Shown here piece after piece: positions 52,086 to 62,063 of a stretch of DNA of 64,000 nucleotides (positions are counted from its first letter, which is position 1; every line of letters begins with the position of its first letter). This stretch comes from Brachybacterium sp. YJGR34 (GTDB lineage: Bacteria; Actinomycetota; Actinomycetes; Actinomycetales; Dermabacteraceae). The notes under the pieces were generated by a model, which worked only from the letters and a program-made list of their open reading frames with translations, did not search any database and was not told where the DNA came from. The position numbers and the translations under genes were made by a program. Location of the stretch: the NCBI RefSeq assembly GCF_003347015.1, contig NZ_PNFB01000015.1:32129-96128 (forward strand). The letters are read 5' to 3'.

Positions 52086-53861
52086 ATGCAGACCCATAAC
52101 TACGACGTGGTGATCGTCGGCGCCGGCGGCGCAGGGATGCGCGCCGCCCTGGAGTCCTCCCAGCGCGCCCGCACCGCCGTCGTCACGAAGCTCTACCCCA
52201 CCCGCTCCCACACCGGCGCGGCGCAGGGCGGCATGTGCGCGGCCCTCGCCAACGTCGAGGAGGACAACTGGGAGTGGCACACCTACGACACCGTCAAGGG
52301 CGGCGACTACCTCGTGGACCAGGACGCCGCCGAGGTCATGGCCAAGGAGGCCATCGACGCGGTGCTCGACCTGGAGCGGATGGGCCTGCCCTTCAACCGC
52401 ACCCCCGAGGGCCGGATCGACCAGCGTCGCTTCGGCGGCCACACCCGGGAGCACGGCGAGGCGCCCGTGCGCCGCGCCTGCTACGCCGCGGACCGCACCG
52501 GCCACATGATCCTCCAGACGCTCTACCAGAACTGCGTGAAGCAGGAGGTGGACTTCTTCAACGAGTACTACGTGCTCGACGTGCTCATGACCGGTGATCC
52601 CCGCAGCGACGAGGGCGTGCGCGCCTCCGGCGTGGTGACCTACGAGCTGGCCACCGGCGAGATCCACATCTTCCGCGCGAAGTCCGTCGTCTTCGCCTCG
52701 GGCGGCTTCGGCAAGATCTTCAAGACCACCTCGAACGCCCACACCCTCACCGGCGACGGCCCCGCGATGGCCTTCCGCCGCGGCATCCCGCTGGAGGACA
52801 TGGAGTTCTTCCAGTTCCATCCCACGGGCCTCGCGGGCCTGGGCATCCTGCTCTCCGAGGCCGCCCGCGGCGAGGGCGGGATCCTGCGCAACGCGAACAT
52901 GGAGCGCTTCATGGAGCGCTACGCCCCCACTCTGAAGGATCTCGCCCCCCGCGACGTGGTGGCCCGTGCCATGGCCAACGAGGTGCGGGAGGGGCGGGGC
53001 GTCGGCCCCAAGAAGGACTACGTCCTGCTGGACCTCACGCACCTGGAGCCGGCGCACATCGACGCCAAGCTCCCGGACATCACGGAGTTCGCCCGCACCT
53101 ACCTGGGCGTCGAGCCGTACACCGAGCCGGTGCCCGTCTTCCCCACCGCGCACTACGCGATGGGCGGGATCCCGACGAACATCCGCGGCGAGGTGCTCGC
53201 CAATGCCACCGACGTCATCCCCGGTCTCTACGCCGCGGGCGAGACGGCGTGCGTGTCGGTCCACGGAGGCAACCGCCTGGGCACCAACTCGCTGCTGGAC
53301 ATCAATGTCTTCGGCAAGCGTGCCGGCATCGCCGCCGCCGAGCACGCCGCGACGGTGGAGCTGGCCGAGCTGCCCGAGGGCCTCGAGCAGCCCACCGTGG
53401 AGCTGCTCCAGCGCCTGCGCGACCGCCCGGCGACGGAGGACCGCATCGCCGACATCCGCTCCGATCTCCAGGAGCTCATGGACGCCAACGTCCAGGTGTT
53501 CCGCACCGACGAGACCTGCCGGACGGCGCTGGCGGGCATCGCGGAGCTCAAGAAGCGCTACGAGACGGTCGCCATCCAGGACAAGGGCCGCCGCTACAAC
53601 CTCGACCTCATGGAGGCCGTGGAGCTGGGCTTCCTGCTGGACCTGGCCGAGATCGTGGCGCTGGGCAGCCTGCACCGCAAGGAGTCCCGCGGCGGCCACT
53701 TCCGCGAGGACTACGAGAGCCGCGACGACGTCAACTACCTCGCGCACACGATGGCCTACCGCACCCTTCCCGGTGAGGAGGGCGAGGAGGGCACCGACAT
53801 CCGTCTGGGCACCAAGCCCGTCGTGATCACCCGCTACGAGCCCAAGGAGCGCACCTTCTGA
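52086..53861 (+). CDS. sdhA: Succinate dehydrogenase flavoprotein subunit
   Basis: SdhA oxidises succinate to fumarate and passes electrons from FAD to SdhB. The 591-residue protein has the dinucleotide motif VVIVGAGGAGMRAAL, the covalent FAD His42 in TRSHTGAAQGGM, the active-site region FGGHTREHGEAPVRRACYAADRTGH (only part of a longer conserved stretch), HPTGLAGLGIL and GGNRLGTNSLLD. ATG at 52086. The stop codon overlaps the sdhB start (TGATG). The C-terminus GTKPVVITRYEPKERTF is typical. Confidence 0.97.
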   Translation: MQTHNYDVVIVGAGGAGMRAALESSQRARTAVVTKLYPTRSHTGAAQGGMCAALANVEEDNWEWHTYDTVKGGDYLVDQDAAEVMAKEAIDAVLDLERMGLPFNRTPEGRIDQRRFGGHTREHGEAPVRRACYAADRTGHMILQTLYQNCVKQEVDFFNEYYVLDVLMTGDPRSDEGVRASGVVTYELATGEIHIFRAKSVVFASGGFGKIFKTTSNAHTLTGDGPAMAFRRGIPLEDMEFFQFHPTGLAGLGILLSEAARGEGGILRNANMERFMERYAPTLKDLAPRDVVARAMANEVREGRGVGPKKDYVLLDLTHLEPAHIDAKLPDITEFARTYLGVEPYTEPVPVFPTAHYAMGGIPTNIRGEVLANATDVIPGLYAAGETACVSVHGGNRLGTNSLLDINVFGKRAGIAAAEHAATVELAELPEGLEQPTVELLQRLRDRPATEDRIADIRSDLQELMDANVQVFRTDETCRTALAGIAELKKRYETVAIQDKGRRYNLDLMEAVELGFLLDLAEIVALGSLHRKESRGGHFREDYESRDDVNYLAHTMAYRTLPGEEGEEGTDIRLGTKPVVITRYEPKERTF

Positions 53862-54622
53862 TGACTGCTGTTGCCGAGAAGCCCCAGGCCGACGCCGGTG
53901 CGGGTGAGATCCCCTCGTTCCAGGTGACCATGCGGATCGCGCGCTTCGATCCCGACACCACCCAGGGCGCCCACTGGCAGGACTTCACCGTCACGATGCA
54001 CGGCACCGACCGCGTGCTGGATGCGCTGCACGAGATCAAGTGGCACCTGGACGGCTCGCTGAGCTTCCGCCGCTCCTGTGCCCATGGCGTGTGCGGCTCC
54101 GACGCGATGCGGATCAACGGCCGCAACCGTCTGGCCTGCAAGACGCTGCTGAAGGACCTGGACATCTCCAAGCCGATCACCGTCGAGCCCATCAAGGGGC
54201 TCCCGGTGGAGAAGGACCTCATCGTGGACATGGAGCCGTTCTTCGACTCCTACCGCGAGGTCATGCCGTTCCTGGTCGCGGGCGGCCAGGAGCCCAGCCG
54301 CGAGCGTCTGCAGTCCGCCGAGGAGCGCGAGCGCTTCGACGACACCACCAAGTGCATCCTGTGCGCCGCGTGCACCTCCTCGTGCCCGGTGTTCTGGACC
54401 GACGGGCAGTACTTCGGGCCCGCCGCGATCGTCAACGCGCACCGCTTCATCTTCGACTCGCGCGATGACGCGGGCGAGCAGCGCCTGGAGATCCTCAACT
54501 CCAAGGAGGGCGTGTGGCGCTGCCGCACCACCTTCAACTGCACCGAGGCCTGCCCCCGCGGGATCCAGGTGACCAAGGCCATCGCGGAGGTCAAGCAGGC
54601 CGTGATCACCGGCCGGGTCTGA
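53861..54622 (+). CDS. sdhB: Succinate dehydrogenase iron-sulfur subunit
   Basis: SdhB carries electrons from SdhA to the quinone through three clusters. The 253-residue protein has the [2Fe-2S] ligands SCAHGVCGSD, with Asp in place of the third Cys as in E. coli, and a later RLAC; the [4Fe-4S] motif CILCAACTSSCP; and the [3Fe-4S] motif CTEACPRGI with an upstream Cys in WRCRTTFNC. ATG at 53861 overlaps the sdhA stop codon. A terminator follows 32 bp after the stop. Confidence 0.97.
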   Translation: MTAVAEKPQADAGAGEIPSFQVTMRIARFDPDTTQGAHWQDFTVTMHGTDRVLDALHEIKWHLDGSLSFRRSCAHGVCGSDAMRINGRNRLACKTLLKDLDISKPITVEPIKGLPVEKDLIVDMEPFFDSYREVMPFLVAGGQEPSRERLQSAEERERFDDTTKCILCAACTSSCPVFWTDGQYFGPAAIVNAHRFIFDSRDDAGEQRLEILNSKEGVWRCRTTFNCTEACPRGIQVTKAIAEVKQAVITGRV

Positions 54623-54653
54623 GCACCCCGCAGGAACGGCCCTCACGGGCGAG

Positions 54654-54686
54654 GACGGGCCTCTCCGCACGGCGGAGGGGCCCGTC
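54654..54686. terminator. Terminator of the sdhCDAB operon
   Basis: GACGGGCCTCTCCGC and GCGGAGGGGCCCGTC form a 15-bp stem with one G-T pair and a 3-nt loop, 32 bp after the sdhB stop codon and 28 bp after the stop of the convergent hydrolase gene. Likely bidirectional. No T-tract. Confidence 0.7.
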
Positions 54687-54713
54687 GTCGTCGCAGGGCC
54701 CGCCGCTGGGCGC

Positions 54714-55589
54714 TCAGGCGACGGCGTCCGCGATCACCTCGCGCAGCCGGTCGGCGAAGGCCACCGGGTCCCCGGGACCATCCGGGCTCTGCCGCGTGAA
54801 CCCCCCGTGGTCTCCGGGGAAGACCACGGCCTCCTGGCCGAGCAGCGCGGCCAGCGCGCGTGCGGTGCGCGCGGTGAGCGCCTGTCCGGTCTGCTCGCCG
54901 ACGGCGATCACGATCGTGGACGTGGAGGCACGGAGCGTGTCGAGGTCCGGCCTGAACCCGGTGACCGGTGCGCTCGTCCCGGAGAGCAGCGGATCGTCTC
55001 GCGAGCCGTCGTCCTCGACGGGCAGCCCGAACGCGGCCGGATCCGGGAGGGGCCGGGCGGCGTACTCCTCGGTGAACTCTCCCTGCCACATCGCCATGCC
55101 GAGGAACGCCGCCATGCCGGCACCCCAGCCCTGCTCCTGGTAGGCGCGGCCGACGGCGGCGTTCGCCTGCTCGGCCGCCTCGGCGTCCGGGAGGACGCCG
55201 AGCACCGGCGGTTCATGCGCCACGAGCACGCGCACGTCCTCCGGGTGGGCCGCGACGAGGGCGAGGCCGGCGACCGCGCCGCCGCTGCTGCCGAACACGT
55301 CGACCGGGCCCCCGAGCTCTCCGATCAGCGCGTGGAGGTCCTCCGCCTGGATCCGGGGGTCGTTGACGTCGCTCCCGTCGCTGCGGGTGCTCTCCCCCAG
55401 GCCCCGAGGGTCGTAGGTGACCACCGAGCGCCCCGGCATCGCGTCCGCGAGCTCGGAGAACCCCTCGGAGGTCATCGGCTGGCCGATCATGAGCAGGACG
55501 GGGTCGCCGTCCGCCGACGGCACGGGGCCGTGGAGATGGTGGACGATCTCGGCGTCGGGCAGGGTCAGCACGCGGCGGTCGGCCATCAT
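54714..55589 (-). CDS. Alpha/beta-fold hydrolase
   Basis: A 291-residue hydrolase. The oxyanion region is LLMIGQPMTSEG, the nucleophile elbow is VFGSSGGAVAG (Ser in GSSGG), DPRGLGESTRS matches the DxRGxGxS motif of esterases and haloalkane-type hydrolases, and GDHGGF carries the likely catalytic His. There is no signal peptide. ATG at 55589 has AGGAGGAG 2-3 nt upstream; a second ATG follows directly. The substrate cannot be told. A TACGGT -10 candidate lies at 55644-55639. It stands alone between convergent sdhB and the xth operon terminator. Confidence 0.85.
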   Translation of the reverse strand: MMADRRVLTLPDAEIVHHLHGPVPSADGDPVLLMIGQPMTSEGFSELADAMPGRSVVTYDPRGLGESTRSDGSDVNDPRIQAEDLHALIGELGGPVDVFGSSGGAVAGLALVAAHPEDVRVLVAHEPPVLGVLPDAEAAEQANAAVGRAYQEQGWGAGMAAFLGMAMWQGEFTEEYAARPLPDPAAFGLPVEDDGSRDDPLLSGTSAPVTGFRPDLDTLRASTSTIVIAVGEQTGQALTARTARALAALLGQEAVVFPGDHGGFTRQSPDGPGDPVAFADRLREVIADAVA

Positions 55590-55649
55590 GGCTCCTCCTG
55601 GGTCCTCCGTCCCGTCGGGCCGGGACGGTCTGCGCCCCACCGTAGAGCA

Positions 55650-55683
55650 GGGAGCGGCCGACGGGAACCGTCCGGCCGCTCCC
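55650..55683 (-). terminator. Terminator of the folD-xth operon
   Basis: GGGAGCGGCCG-ACGG, a 3-nt loop, CCGT, one bulged C and CGGCCGCTCCC form a 15-bp stem 43 bp after the xth stop codon. It lies directly upstream of the -10 candidate for the hydrolase gene. Confidence 0.65.
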
Positions 55684-55725
55684 CTCCGGCCGCGGCGCTC
55701 CCCGCCGCCGCTGCCCGGAGCGCGC

Positions 55726-56547
55726 TCAGGAGTAGCCGACCACCAGCGGGGCGTGATCGGACCAGCGGGTGTCGTAGCTCGGCGCCCGGTCCACCTGCGC
55801 ACTCGCGGCGCGGGCGGCGAGGTCCTCCGTCGCGAGCTGGTAGTCGATCCGCCAGCCGGAGTCGTTGTCGAAGGCCTTGCCGCGCTGCGACCACCAGGTG
55901 TACGGGCCGGGGCCGTCGCCGTGGACGGCGCGATGCACGTCCACGAAGCCCGCCTCGGTGGTGAGGCGGTCGAGGTAGGCGCGCTCCTCGGGCAGGAAGC
56001 CGGCGGACTTCCGGTTCCCCTTCCAGTTCTTGATGTCCCACTCGGTATGGGCGATGTTGATGTCCCCGGTGAGGACCACGTGGCCGCCGGCGGACCGCAG
56101 CTGCTCCAGACGCAGCATCATCGCGTCGAGGAAGGCGTACTTGTCCACCATCGTCTGGGGCTTCTCGGTGTTCCCGGAGTGCATGTAGCAGGAGATCGCC
56201 GTGAGGCGACGGCCGTCGCCGAAGGGGTCCTCGAGATCCGCCTCGAGCCAGCGCCCGGTGTGGGAGTCCCCCTCGATCCCCGGCAGGCCGCGACGGGCCG
56301 CCTCCAGATCCACGTCCTCGCGGCCCGTGCGCACGGCGATCGCGACGCCTGCGCGGCCCTTGAGCTGCGAGGCCTCGCCGACGATCCGCCAGTCCTCACC
56401 CACGAGGCCGGCCAGGAGATCGTCCGGCGCGCGCACCTCCTGCAGGGTGAGGACGTCGGCCCCGGTCTCGGCGAGCCACGCGGGCATGCCCTTGCGGGCC
56501 GCGGCCCGCAGCCCGTTGACGTTGACGGTCGCGATGGTGAGGGTCAT
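55726..56547 (-). CDS. xth: Exodeoxyribonuclease III
   Basis: An AP endonuclease and 3'-5' exonuclease for base excision repair. The 273-residue protein has [15 protein letters not shown] (Asn), LQEVRAPDD (metal Glu), [16 protein letters not shown] (Asp and Asn), [19 protein letters not shown] and the final [13 protein letters not shown] with catalytic His. All key residues of the EEP family are present. ATG at 56547 overlaps the folD stop codon by 4 nt. The pairing folD-xth occurs in several actinobacteria. Confidence 0.94.
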   Translation of the reverse strand: MTLTIATVNVNGLRAAARKGMPAWLAETGADVLTLQEVRAPDDLLAGLVGEDWRIVGEASQLKGRAGVAIAVRTGREDVDLEAARRGLPGIEGDSHTGRWLEADLEDPFGDGRRLTAISCYMHSGNTEKPQTMVDKYAFLDAMMLRLEQLRSAGGHVVLTGDINIAHTEWDIKNWKGNRKSAGFLPEERAYLDRLTTEAGFVDVHRAVHGDGPGPYTWWSQRGKAFDNDSGWRIDYQLATEDLAARAASAQVDRAPSYDTRWSDHAPLVVGYS

Positions 56548-57443
56548 GAGGTCTCCTCGATGCCGGCGGCGCGCTCGGCCGCCTCGACGACGTTGGTCAT
56601 GAGCAGAGCGACCGTCATCGGCCCCACCCCGCCCGGATTCGGCGAGAGGTGACCTGCGACGTCCTCGACGGCAGGATCGACGTCGCCGTGGACCCGGTAC
56701 TTCCCCGTCTCGGGGATCTTCTCGCCGCGGGTCACGCCCACGTCGAGCACGGCGGCACCGGGCTTCACGTCCTCGGGACGGACCAGGTGCTTCACCCCCG
56801 CCGCGGCGATGATGACGTCGGCCCGGCGCAGGTGGTCCGAGAGGTTCTTCGTGCCGGTATGGGTGAGAGTGACGGTCGCGTTGACCGCACGGCGGGTCAG
56901 CAGCAGGCCGATCGACCGGCCGATGGTCACGCCGCGTCCCACGACGACGACATGCTTGCCCTGGAGATCGATGTCGTGGCGCAGCAGCAGCTCGATCGCG
57001 GCGCGCGGGGTGCACGGCAGCGGCGTGGTGATCGGGGCGTTCACGTTGAGCACCAGACGGCCCAGGTTCGTCGGGTGGAGGCCGTCGGCGTCCTTGGCCG
57101 GATCGATGCGCTCGAGGATCGCGTCCGTGTCCAGATGCGCCGGCAGCGGCAGCTGGACGATGTACCCGTGGCAGGTCTCGTCCGCGTTCAGTCGGTCGAT
57201 GACCTCCTCGACGTCGGACTGGGTCGAGTCGCCGGGCAGCTCGATCTGGATCGAGTTCATCCCGATCGACTCGGAGCGCCGGTGCTTCATGCCCACGTAG
57301 AGGCGCGAGCCGGGATCGTCGCCGACCAGCACGGTCGCGATCCCGGGGGTGATGCCCCGCTCCGCGAGCGCGGCGACGCGTTCGGCGAGCTCCTGGGTGA
57401 TGGCCTTCGAGGTGGCCCTGCCGTCGAGGATCTGAGCGGTCAT
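56544..57443 (-). CDS. folD: Bifunctional methylenetetrahydrofolate dehydrogenase/cyclohydrolase
   Basis: FolD interconverts 5,10-methylene-THF, methenyl-THF and 10-formyl-THF. The 299-residue protein has [15 protein letters not shown] (catalytic Lys), [35 protein letters not shown] and [14 protein letters not shown] for [21 protein letters not shown] is the conserved end. ATG at 57443 has AGGGGC upstream. It lies downstream of glyA, which supplies methylene-THF, but a strong terminator separates them, so folD-xth likely has its own promoter. Confidence 0.96.
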   Translation of the reverse strand: MTAQILDGRATSKAITQELAERVAALAERGITPGIATVLVGDDPGSRLYVGMKHRRSESIGMNSIQIELPGDSTQSDVEEVIDRLNADETCHGYIVQLPLPAHLDTDAILERIDPAKDADGLHPTNLGRLVLNVNAPITTPLPCTPRAAIELLLRHDIDLQGKHVVVVGRGVTIGRSIGLLLTRRAVNATVTLTHTGTKNLSDHLRRADVIIAAAGVKHLVRPEDVKPGAAVLDVGVTRGEKIPETGKYRVHGDVDPAVEDVAGHLSPNPGGVGPMTVALLMTNVVEAAERAAGIEETS

Positions 57444-57537
57444 GCTGCCCCTTTTCGTGGGTTCTGCGTCTCGGACGTGGTGTGCGATGGGGAGTCCCGG
57501 CCGTCGGTCGGTCCACCGGCTCAGGGAGGACGGGGCA

Positions 57538-57563
57538 GGGCCCGGCACGCCTGTGCCGGGCCC
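57538..57563 (-). terminator. Terminator of glyA
   Basis: GGGCCCGGCAC and GTGCCGGGCCC form a perfect 11-bp stem with a 4-nt loop, 10 bp after the glyA stop codon. The remaining gap up to folD contains no gene. Confidence 0.75.
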
Positions 57564-57573
57564 CGCCGAGGAT

Positions 57574-58842
57574 TCAGGACTGCTGGAGCTCCGCGTACAG
57601 CGGCTTCGCATCGGCGAGAGCCGCGGTGCGCTCGCGCAGCGTGGCGAGGTCGGCCCCGTCGGTGAGCGCGAGGGCGATCACGTCGGCGACCTCGGCGAAC
57701 TCCGCGGCACCGAAGCCGCGGGTGGCCAGCGCCGGGGTGCCGATGCGCAGGCCCGAGGTGACGCGCGGGGGCCGCGGGTCGTTGGGCACGGCGTTGCGGT
57801 TCACGGTGATGCCGACCTCGTGCAGGCGGTCCTCGGCCTGCTGGCCGTCGAGCTCGCTGTCCACCAGGTCCACCAGCACCAGGTGCACATCGGTGCCGCC
57901 GGAGATCACCTTCACGCCCGCGGCCTTCGCGTCCTCCTGCTGCAGCCGCTCGGCGAGGAGCGTCGCCCCCTCGAGAGTGCGACGCTGACGATCCGCGAAG
58001 TCCTCCGAGGCGGCGACCTTCAGCGCGACCGCCTTGGCGGCGATGACGTGCATGAGGGGACCGCCCTGCTGGCCGGGGAAGACGGCGGAGTCGATCTTCT
58101 TCGCCCACTTCTCGGTGCACAGGATCATGCCGGAGCGGGGGCCGCCGAGGGTCTTGTGGATGGTGGTGGAGACCACGTCCGCGTAGGGCACGGGGCTGGG
58201 GTGCAGGCCGGCGGCGACCAGGCCCGCGAAGTGCGCCATGTCGACCCAGAGCGCCGCGCCCACCTCGTCGGCGATCGCGCGGAAGGCCGCGAAGTCGAGC
58301 TGACGGGTGTAGGCGGACCAGCCGGCGACGATCACCTTGGGCTGCTCGGCCACGGCGAGCTCGCGGACCTTGTCCATGTCGATCAGTCCCGTGCCGGGCT
58401 CGGTCTCGTAGGCGACGATGTCGTAGAGCCGGCCGGAGAAGTTGATCTTCATGCCGTGGGTGAGGTGGCCGCCGTGGGCGAGGGAGAGGCCCATCAGCTT
58501 GTCGCCCGGACGCGCCAGCGCGTGCATCACGGCGGCGTTCGCGGTGGCACCGGAGTGGGGCTGGACGTTGGCGTGCTCGGCACCGAAGAGGGCCTTGGCC
58601 CGATCGATCGCGATCTGCTCGGCGACGTCGACCTCCTCGCAGCCGCCGTAGTAGCGGCGCCCCGGGTAGCCCTCGGCGTACTTGTTGGTGAGCACCGAGC
58701 CCTGCGCCTGCAGGACGGCCCGCGGCACGAAGTTCTCGCTGGCGATCATCTCGAGGGTGCGCTGCTGGCGACCCAGCTCGCGGTCGAGGACGTCGGCGAT
58801 GTCCGGGTCGAGGGCGGCGAGGGACTGGTCGAGCACGTTCAT
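57574..58842 (-). CDS. glyA: Serine hydroxymethyltransferase
   Basis: GlyA converts serine and THF to glycine and methylene-THF. The 422-residue protein has the N-terminal [50 protein letters not shown] and the PLP-binding [16 protein letters not shown] with its Lys. ATG at 58842 has AGGAGG 5 nt upstream. A TAGGAT -10 candidate (58896-58891, minus strand) and a small hairpin (58869-58883) lie in the 5' region. I see no recognisable THF or glycine riboswitch. Confidence 0.97.
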   Translation of the reverse strand: MNVLDQSLAALDPDIADVLDRELGRQQRTLEMIASENFVPRAVLQAQGSVLTNKYAEGYPGRRYYGGCEEVDVAEQIAIDRAKALFGAEHANVQPHSGATANAAVMHALARPGDKLMGLSLAHGGHLTHGMKINFSGRLYDIVAYETEPGTGLIDMDKVRELAVAEQPKVIVAGWSAYTRQLDFAAFRAIADEVGAALWVDMAHFAGLVAAGLHPSPVPYADVVSTTIHKTLGGPRSGMILCTEKWAKKIDSAVFPGQQGGPLMHVIAAKAVALKVAASEDFADRQRRTLEGATLLAERLQQEDAKAAGVKVISGGTDVHLVLVDLVDSELDGQQAEDRLHEVGITVNRNAVPNDPRPPRVTSGLRIGTPALATRGFGAAEFAEVADVIALALTDGADLATLRERTAALADAKPLYAELQQS

Positions 58843-58966
58843 GAGGCCTCCTGCGGGGACGGGCGGGGCGGCGTGGGACGCCGTGCCTCCATCCTAGGCG
58901 GAGCGGCCCGGTGCGGGCCCGGCGTCCCTGGGGGCGGGACGGGCGCGGGGGCGGTCGCCGCAGTGG

Positions 58967-60090
<1,124 letters not shown>

Positions 60091-60094
<4 letters not shown>

Positions 60095-60573
60095 GCCGCG
60101 GAGCCGTCGCCGGTGGCCGCGGCGGCGGGACCGGGCGGCAGGGCGACGGTGGCCCGCGCACGGCCCAGCACCGCGGTCCCCTCGACCTGTGCGCCGAGAT
60201 CGATACGTGCGGTGCCTGCCTCGAGGTCGATCGCACCGACGACGGCGACCACCTCGAGGGTCGTCGCGCCATGGGCGGGGACCTCGATCGGGTTCGTGAA
60301 GCGCGAGGAGTACGCCCGGACCGCGGTGGGGTCGCCCAGGGCGTCGAGCAGGCCGCTGACGGCGGTGCCCATGGTGAGCATGCCGTGGGCGATAACGCCG
60401 GGCAGTCCGGCCTCGGTCGCGACCGCGTCGTTGTAGTGGATCGGGTTGAAGTCGCCGGAGGCGCCGGCGTAGCGGACCAGGGTGTCGCGGCTGAGCTCGT
60501 GGCGGGTGCGCGACAGCTCCTGGCCGACGGTCAGGTCGGAGAGGGTCAGCGGGGCGGAGGGGGCGGAGGTCAT
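60091..60573 (-). CDS. MaoC-like dehydratase (HadB-like)
   Basis: A 160-residue hot-dog fold protein. DFNPIHYNDAVATEAGLPG holds the hydratase 2 motif with catalytic Asp and His, followed by VIAHGMLTMG. This matches HadB, the catalytic subunit of the (3R)-hydroxyacyl-ACP dehydratase of FAS II in mycobacteria; in organisms without mycolic acids the role of this pair is less clear. ATG at 60573 has GGAG upstream. The stop overlaps murB, and the partner hadA-like gene ends 43 bp upstream. A Pro/Ala-rich tail ends the protein. Confidence 0.88.
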
Positions 60574-60616
60574 GGCTGCTCCTGGGGGCGAGGACGGACG
60601 AGGGGCGGTGGCGCGG

Positions 60617-61066
60617 TCAGTCGCCGCGGACGACGAGCATGCTGCGCACGCTGGCGACCTCGGCGCCGGCCTCGTCGGCGAGGTCCACCCGCGTGGTCAC
60701 CATCGTGTGGCCGCCGGCGGAGCGAACCCTCTCGACGGTGAGGGTGGGCACCAGGCGGTCCCCCGCCACTACCGGCCGATGCAGGGTGAAGGCCTCCTCG
60801 CCGTGGACCACGCGGGTGAAGTCGATGCCGGCGGCGGGATCCTCGATGTACTGCGCCTCGGTGGCCTGGGCGAGGGAGACCAGGAAGGTGGGTGGAGCGA
60901 CGACGTCGGCGCAGCCGGCGGCCCGGGCCGCCTCGGGATCGGTGTGCAGCGCGGAGGCGGCGCCCGTGGCGCGGGCGAACTCGGCGATCTTCGCGGCCGA
61001 GACGGTGTGGACCGGGCCGGCCGGGTAGCTGCGCCCCGCGAAGGAGGGATCGGGGGTGGTGGTCAT
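60617..61066 (-). CDS. MaoC-like N-terminal-type dehydratase subunit (HadA-like)
   Basis: A 149-residue hot-dog fold protein of the FAS1-DH/HadA type. The segments AKIAEFARATGAASALHTDPEA, VVAPPTFLVSLAQA and VVHGEEAFTLHRPVVAGD are typical of HadA, the substrate-binding partner of HadB; the catalytic Asp-His motif is lacking, as expected. ATG at 61066 has GGGAGACG upstream. It lies between rpmG and the hadB-like gene, as in mycobacteria and Streptomyces, though a strong hairpin separates it from rpmG, so it may have its own promoter in 61067-61184. Confidence 0.87.
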   Translation of the reverse strand: MTTTPDPSFAGRSYPAGPVHTVSAAKIAEFARATGAASALHTDPEAARAAGCADVVAPPTFLVSLAQATEAQYIEDPAAGIDFTRVVHGEEAFTLHRPVVAGDRLVPTLTVERVRSAGGHTMVTTRVDLADEAGAEVASVRSMLVVRGD

Positions 61067-61184
61067 GTCGTCTCCCGGGGTCGGGTCGGCGCGCGGCCGA
61101 CGGATGCGGACCCGAGAATCATCTCAGGTCCGCGAGCAGGGCGTGACGTGCCTCGGGACGCCCTCCGGCCACTACAGCGCGACG

Positions 61185-61224
61185 CACGACAGGCCATCCG
61201 GGAGATCCCGGATGGCCTGTCGTG
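61185..61224 (-). terminator. 19-bp perfect hairpin after rpmG
   Basis: The arms 61185-61203 and 61206-61224 are exact reverse complements (core GGCCATCCGGGA and TCCCGGATGGCC) with only 2 nt between, 18 bp beyond the rpmG stop codon. This is the longest perfect stem in the window. No T-tract follows. Confidence 0.75.
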
Positions 61225-61241
61225 GAGGTGCGGTGGCCCGC

Positions 61242-61412
61242 TCAGCGGGTCTCGCGATGCGCCGTCTGCTTGCCGCAGGTCGGGCAGAACTTCGAGAGCT
61301 CGAGCCGATCCGGGGTGTTGCGACGGTTCTTCTTCGTGATGTAGTTACGCGCCTTGCAGTCGACACACGCCATGGTGATCTTGGGACGCACGTCAGAGGT
61401 CTTGCTCGCCAC
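61242..61412 (-). CDS. rpmG: 50S ribosomal protein L33
   Basis: A 56-residue ribosomal protein. [20 protein letters not shown] is characteristic, and the four zinc-binding cysteines are present in CVDC and CPTC, so this is the zinc (C+) form. It ends [14 protein letters not shown] at 61412 with GAGG 7-8 nt upstream; the frame extends open far upstream but nothing there is plausible. It precedes the hadA-hadB-murB set and follows the tRNA genes. A cell may also carry a zinc-free L33 elsewhere, not seen in this window. Confidence 0.96.
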   Translation of the reverse strand: MASKTSDVRPKITMACVDCKARNYITKKNRRNTPDRLELSKFCPTCGKQTAHRETR

Positions 61413-61508
61413 GGTTCGCCTCTTTCTCCGGGTGGCGCGCCCGGCGGCGCACCTCGTGGGTCCCCGTGCTCGGGGAATGTGGATTCTGCACTCCGGTGAT
61501 GACCGGCG

Positions 61509-61585
61509 TGGTACCGAGGGCGGGGATCGAACCCGCGACCTCACGATTATGAGTCGTGCGCTCTGACCGTCTGAGCTACCCCGGC
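61509..61585 (-). tRNA. tRNA-Met (anticodon CAT), elongator type
   Basis: The minus strand folds into a full cloverleaf: acceptor GCCGGGG with CCTCGGT (two G-U pairs), D arm GCTC/GAGC, anticodon stem-loop ACGACTCATAATCGT, T arm GCGGGTTCGATCCCCGC, discriminator A and an encoded CCA. The anticodon stem lacks the three G-C pairs of initiator tRNA, so elongator Met is preferred; an Ile-decoding CAT tRNA is possible but less likely. Confidence 0.93.
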
Positions 61586-61598
61586 CTGACCGATGAAA

Positions 61599-61626
61599 CG
61601 GCCCGATCTCGAATGAGACCGGGCCG
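61599..61626 (-). terminator. Hairpin between tRNA-Thr and tRNA-Met
   Basis: A 12-bp stem (one G-T pair) with a 4-nt loop, followed on the minus strand by GTTTC, lies after tRNA-Thr. It resembles an intrinsic terminator. If it acts fully, tRNA-Met, only 13 bp further, would have no space for a promoter, so read-through or RNA processing is likely. Confidence 0.5.
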
Positions 61627-61639
61627 CCGCATCCATCAG

Positions 61640-61712
61640 AGCCCTGAAAGGGAATCGAACCCTTGACCTTCTCCTTACCATGGAGATGCTCTGCCGACTG
61701 AGCTATCAGGGC
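61640..61712 (-). tRNA. tRNA-Thr (anticodon GGT)
   Basis: Cloverleaf on the minus strand: acceptor GCCCTGA/TCAGGGC, D arm GCTC/GAGC, anticodon stem TCTCC/GGAGA around ATGGTAA (anticodon GGT), T arm AAGGG/CCCTT. Discriminator is U. CCA is not encoded. Confidence 0.95.
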
Positions 61713-61722
61713 AACCCGGTGA

Positions 61723-61752
61723 ACCTTACCCGCCTCCTCGCCCGAAGGCAAT
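61723..61752 (-). promoter_or_regulatory. Promoter for tRNA-Thr
   Basis: On the minus strand TTGCCT (61752-61747) and TAAGGT (61728-61723) are separated by 18 nt, and the tRNA 5' end is 10 nt after the -10. The -35 overlaps a small hairpin CCCGAA/TTCGGG at 61741-61757 that may end the tRNA-Tyr transcript. Confidence 0.5.
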
Positions 61753-61797
61753 TCGGGAGCCGGTCCCGGTGCTTCGGATCACAAGGATCCTCCGCCG

Positions 61798-61879
61798 TGG
61801 CAGATGAGGGATTCGAACCCCCGTAGGCAATGCCAGCTGATTTACAGTCAGCTCCCTTTGGCCGCTCGGGTAATCTGCC
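61798..61879 (-). tRNA. tRNA-Tyr (anticodon GTA)
   Basis: An 82-nt class II tRNA with a long variable arm, as in bacterial tRNA-Tyr. Acceptor GGCAGAT/ATCTGCC, anticodon stem-loop CTGACTGTAAATCAG, T loop TTCGAAT, discriminator A. CCA is not encoded. Confidence 0.95.
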
Positions 61880-61938
61880 GTGACTGCTTCCTCGTCCACC
61901 CGACCGGGATCGGGCGGCCACCGGAAGCGACCTGGACA

Positions 61939-61944
61939 AGCATA
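61939..61944 (-). promoter_or_regulatory. Possible -10 for tRNA-Tyr
   Basis: TATGCT on the minus strand is a good -10, about 60 bp upstream of the tRNA. The best -35 candidate, TTCGCG, is spaced 19 nt away. Confidence 0.35.
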
Positions 61945-61989
61945 CCGGGGCTCGGGCGCGGACGCGAACCCAGAAGGGCCCTGAGGCGG

Positions 61990-62018
61990 ATGACTGTCGT
62001 CACAGCCTCGGGGACAAT
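61990..62018 (+). promoter_or_regulatory. Promoter candidate for the YajQ-family gene
   Basis: ATGACT (61990-61995) and GACAAT (62013-62018), spaced 17 nt, match 4 of 6 bases each of the consensus. The leader to the GTG at 62064 would be about 40 nt and includes a strong ribosome site. Confidence 0.45.
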
Positions 62019-62063
62019 GGGCCCTCGGCCCGACCGGGCACCGGCAGGAAGGAAGGACCCACC

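Noticed and set aside
58843..58966. THF or glycine riboswitch upstream of glyA
   Set aside because: Only a small 6-bp hairpin is present; none of the conserved riboswitch cores was recognisable.
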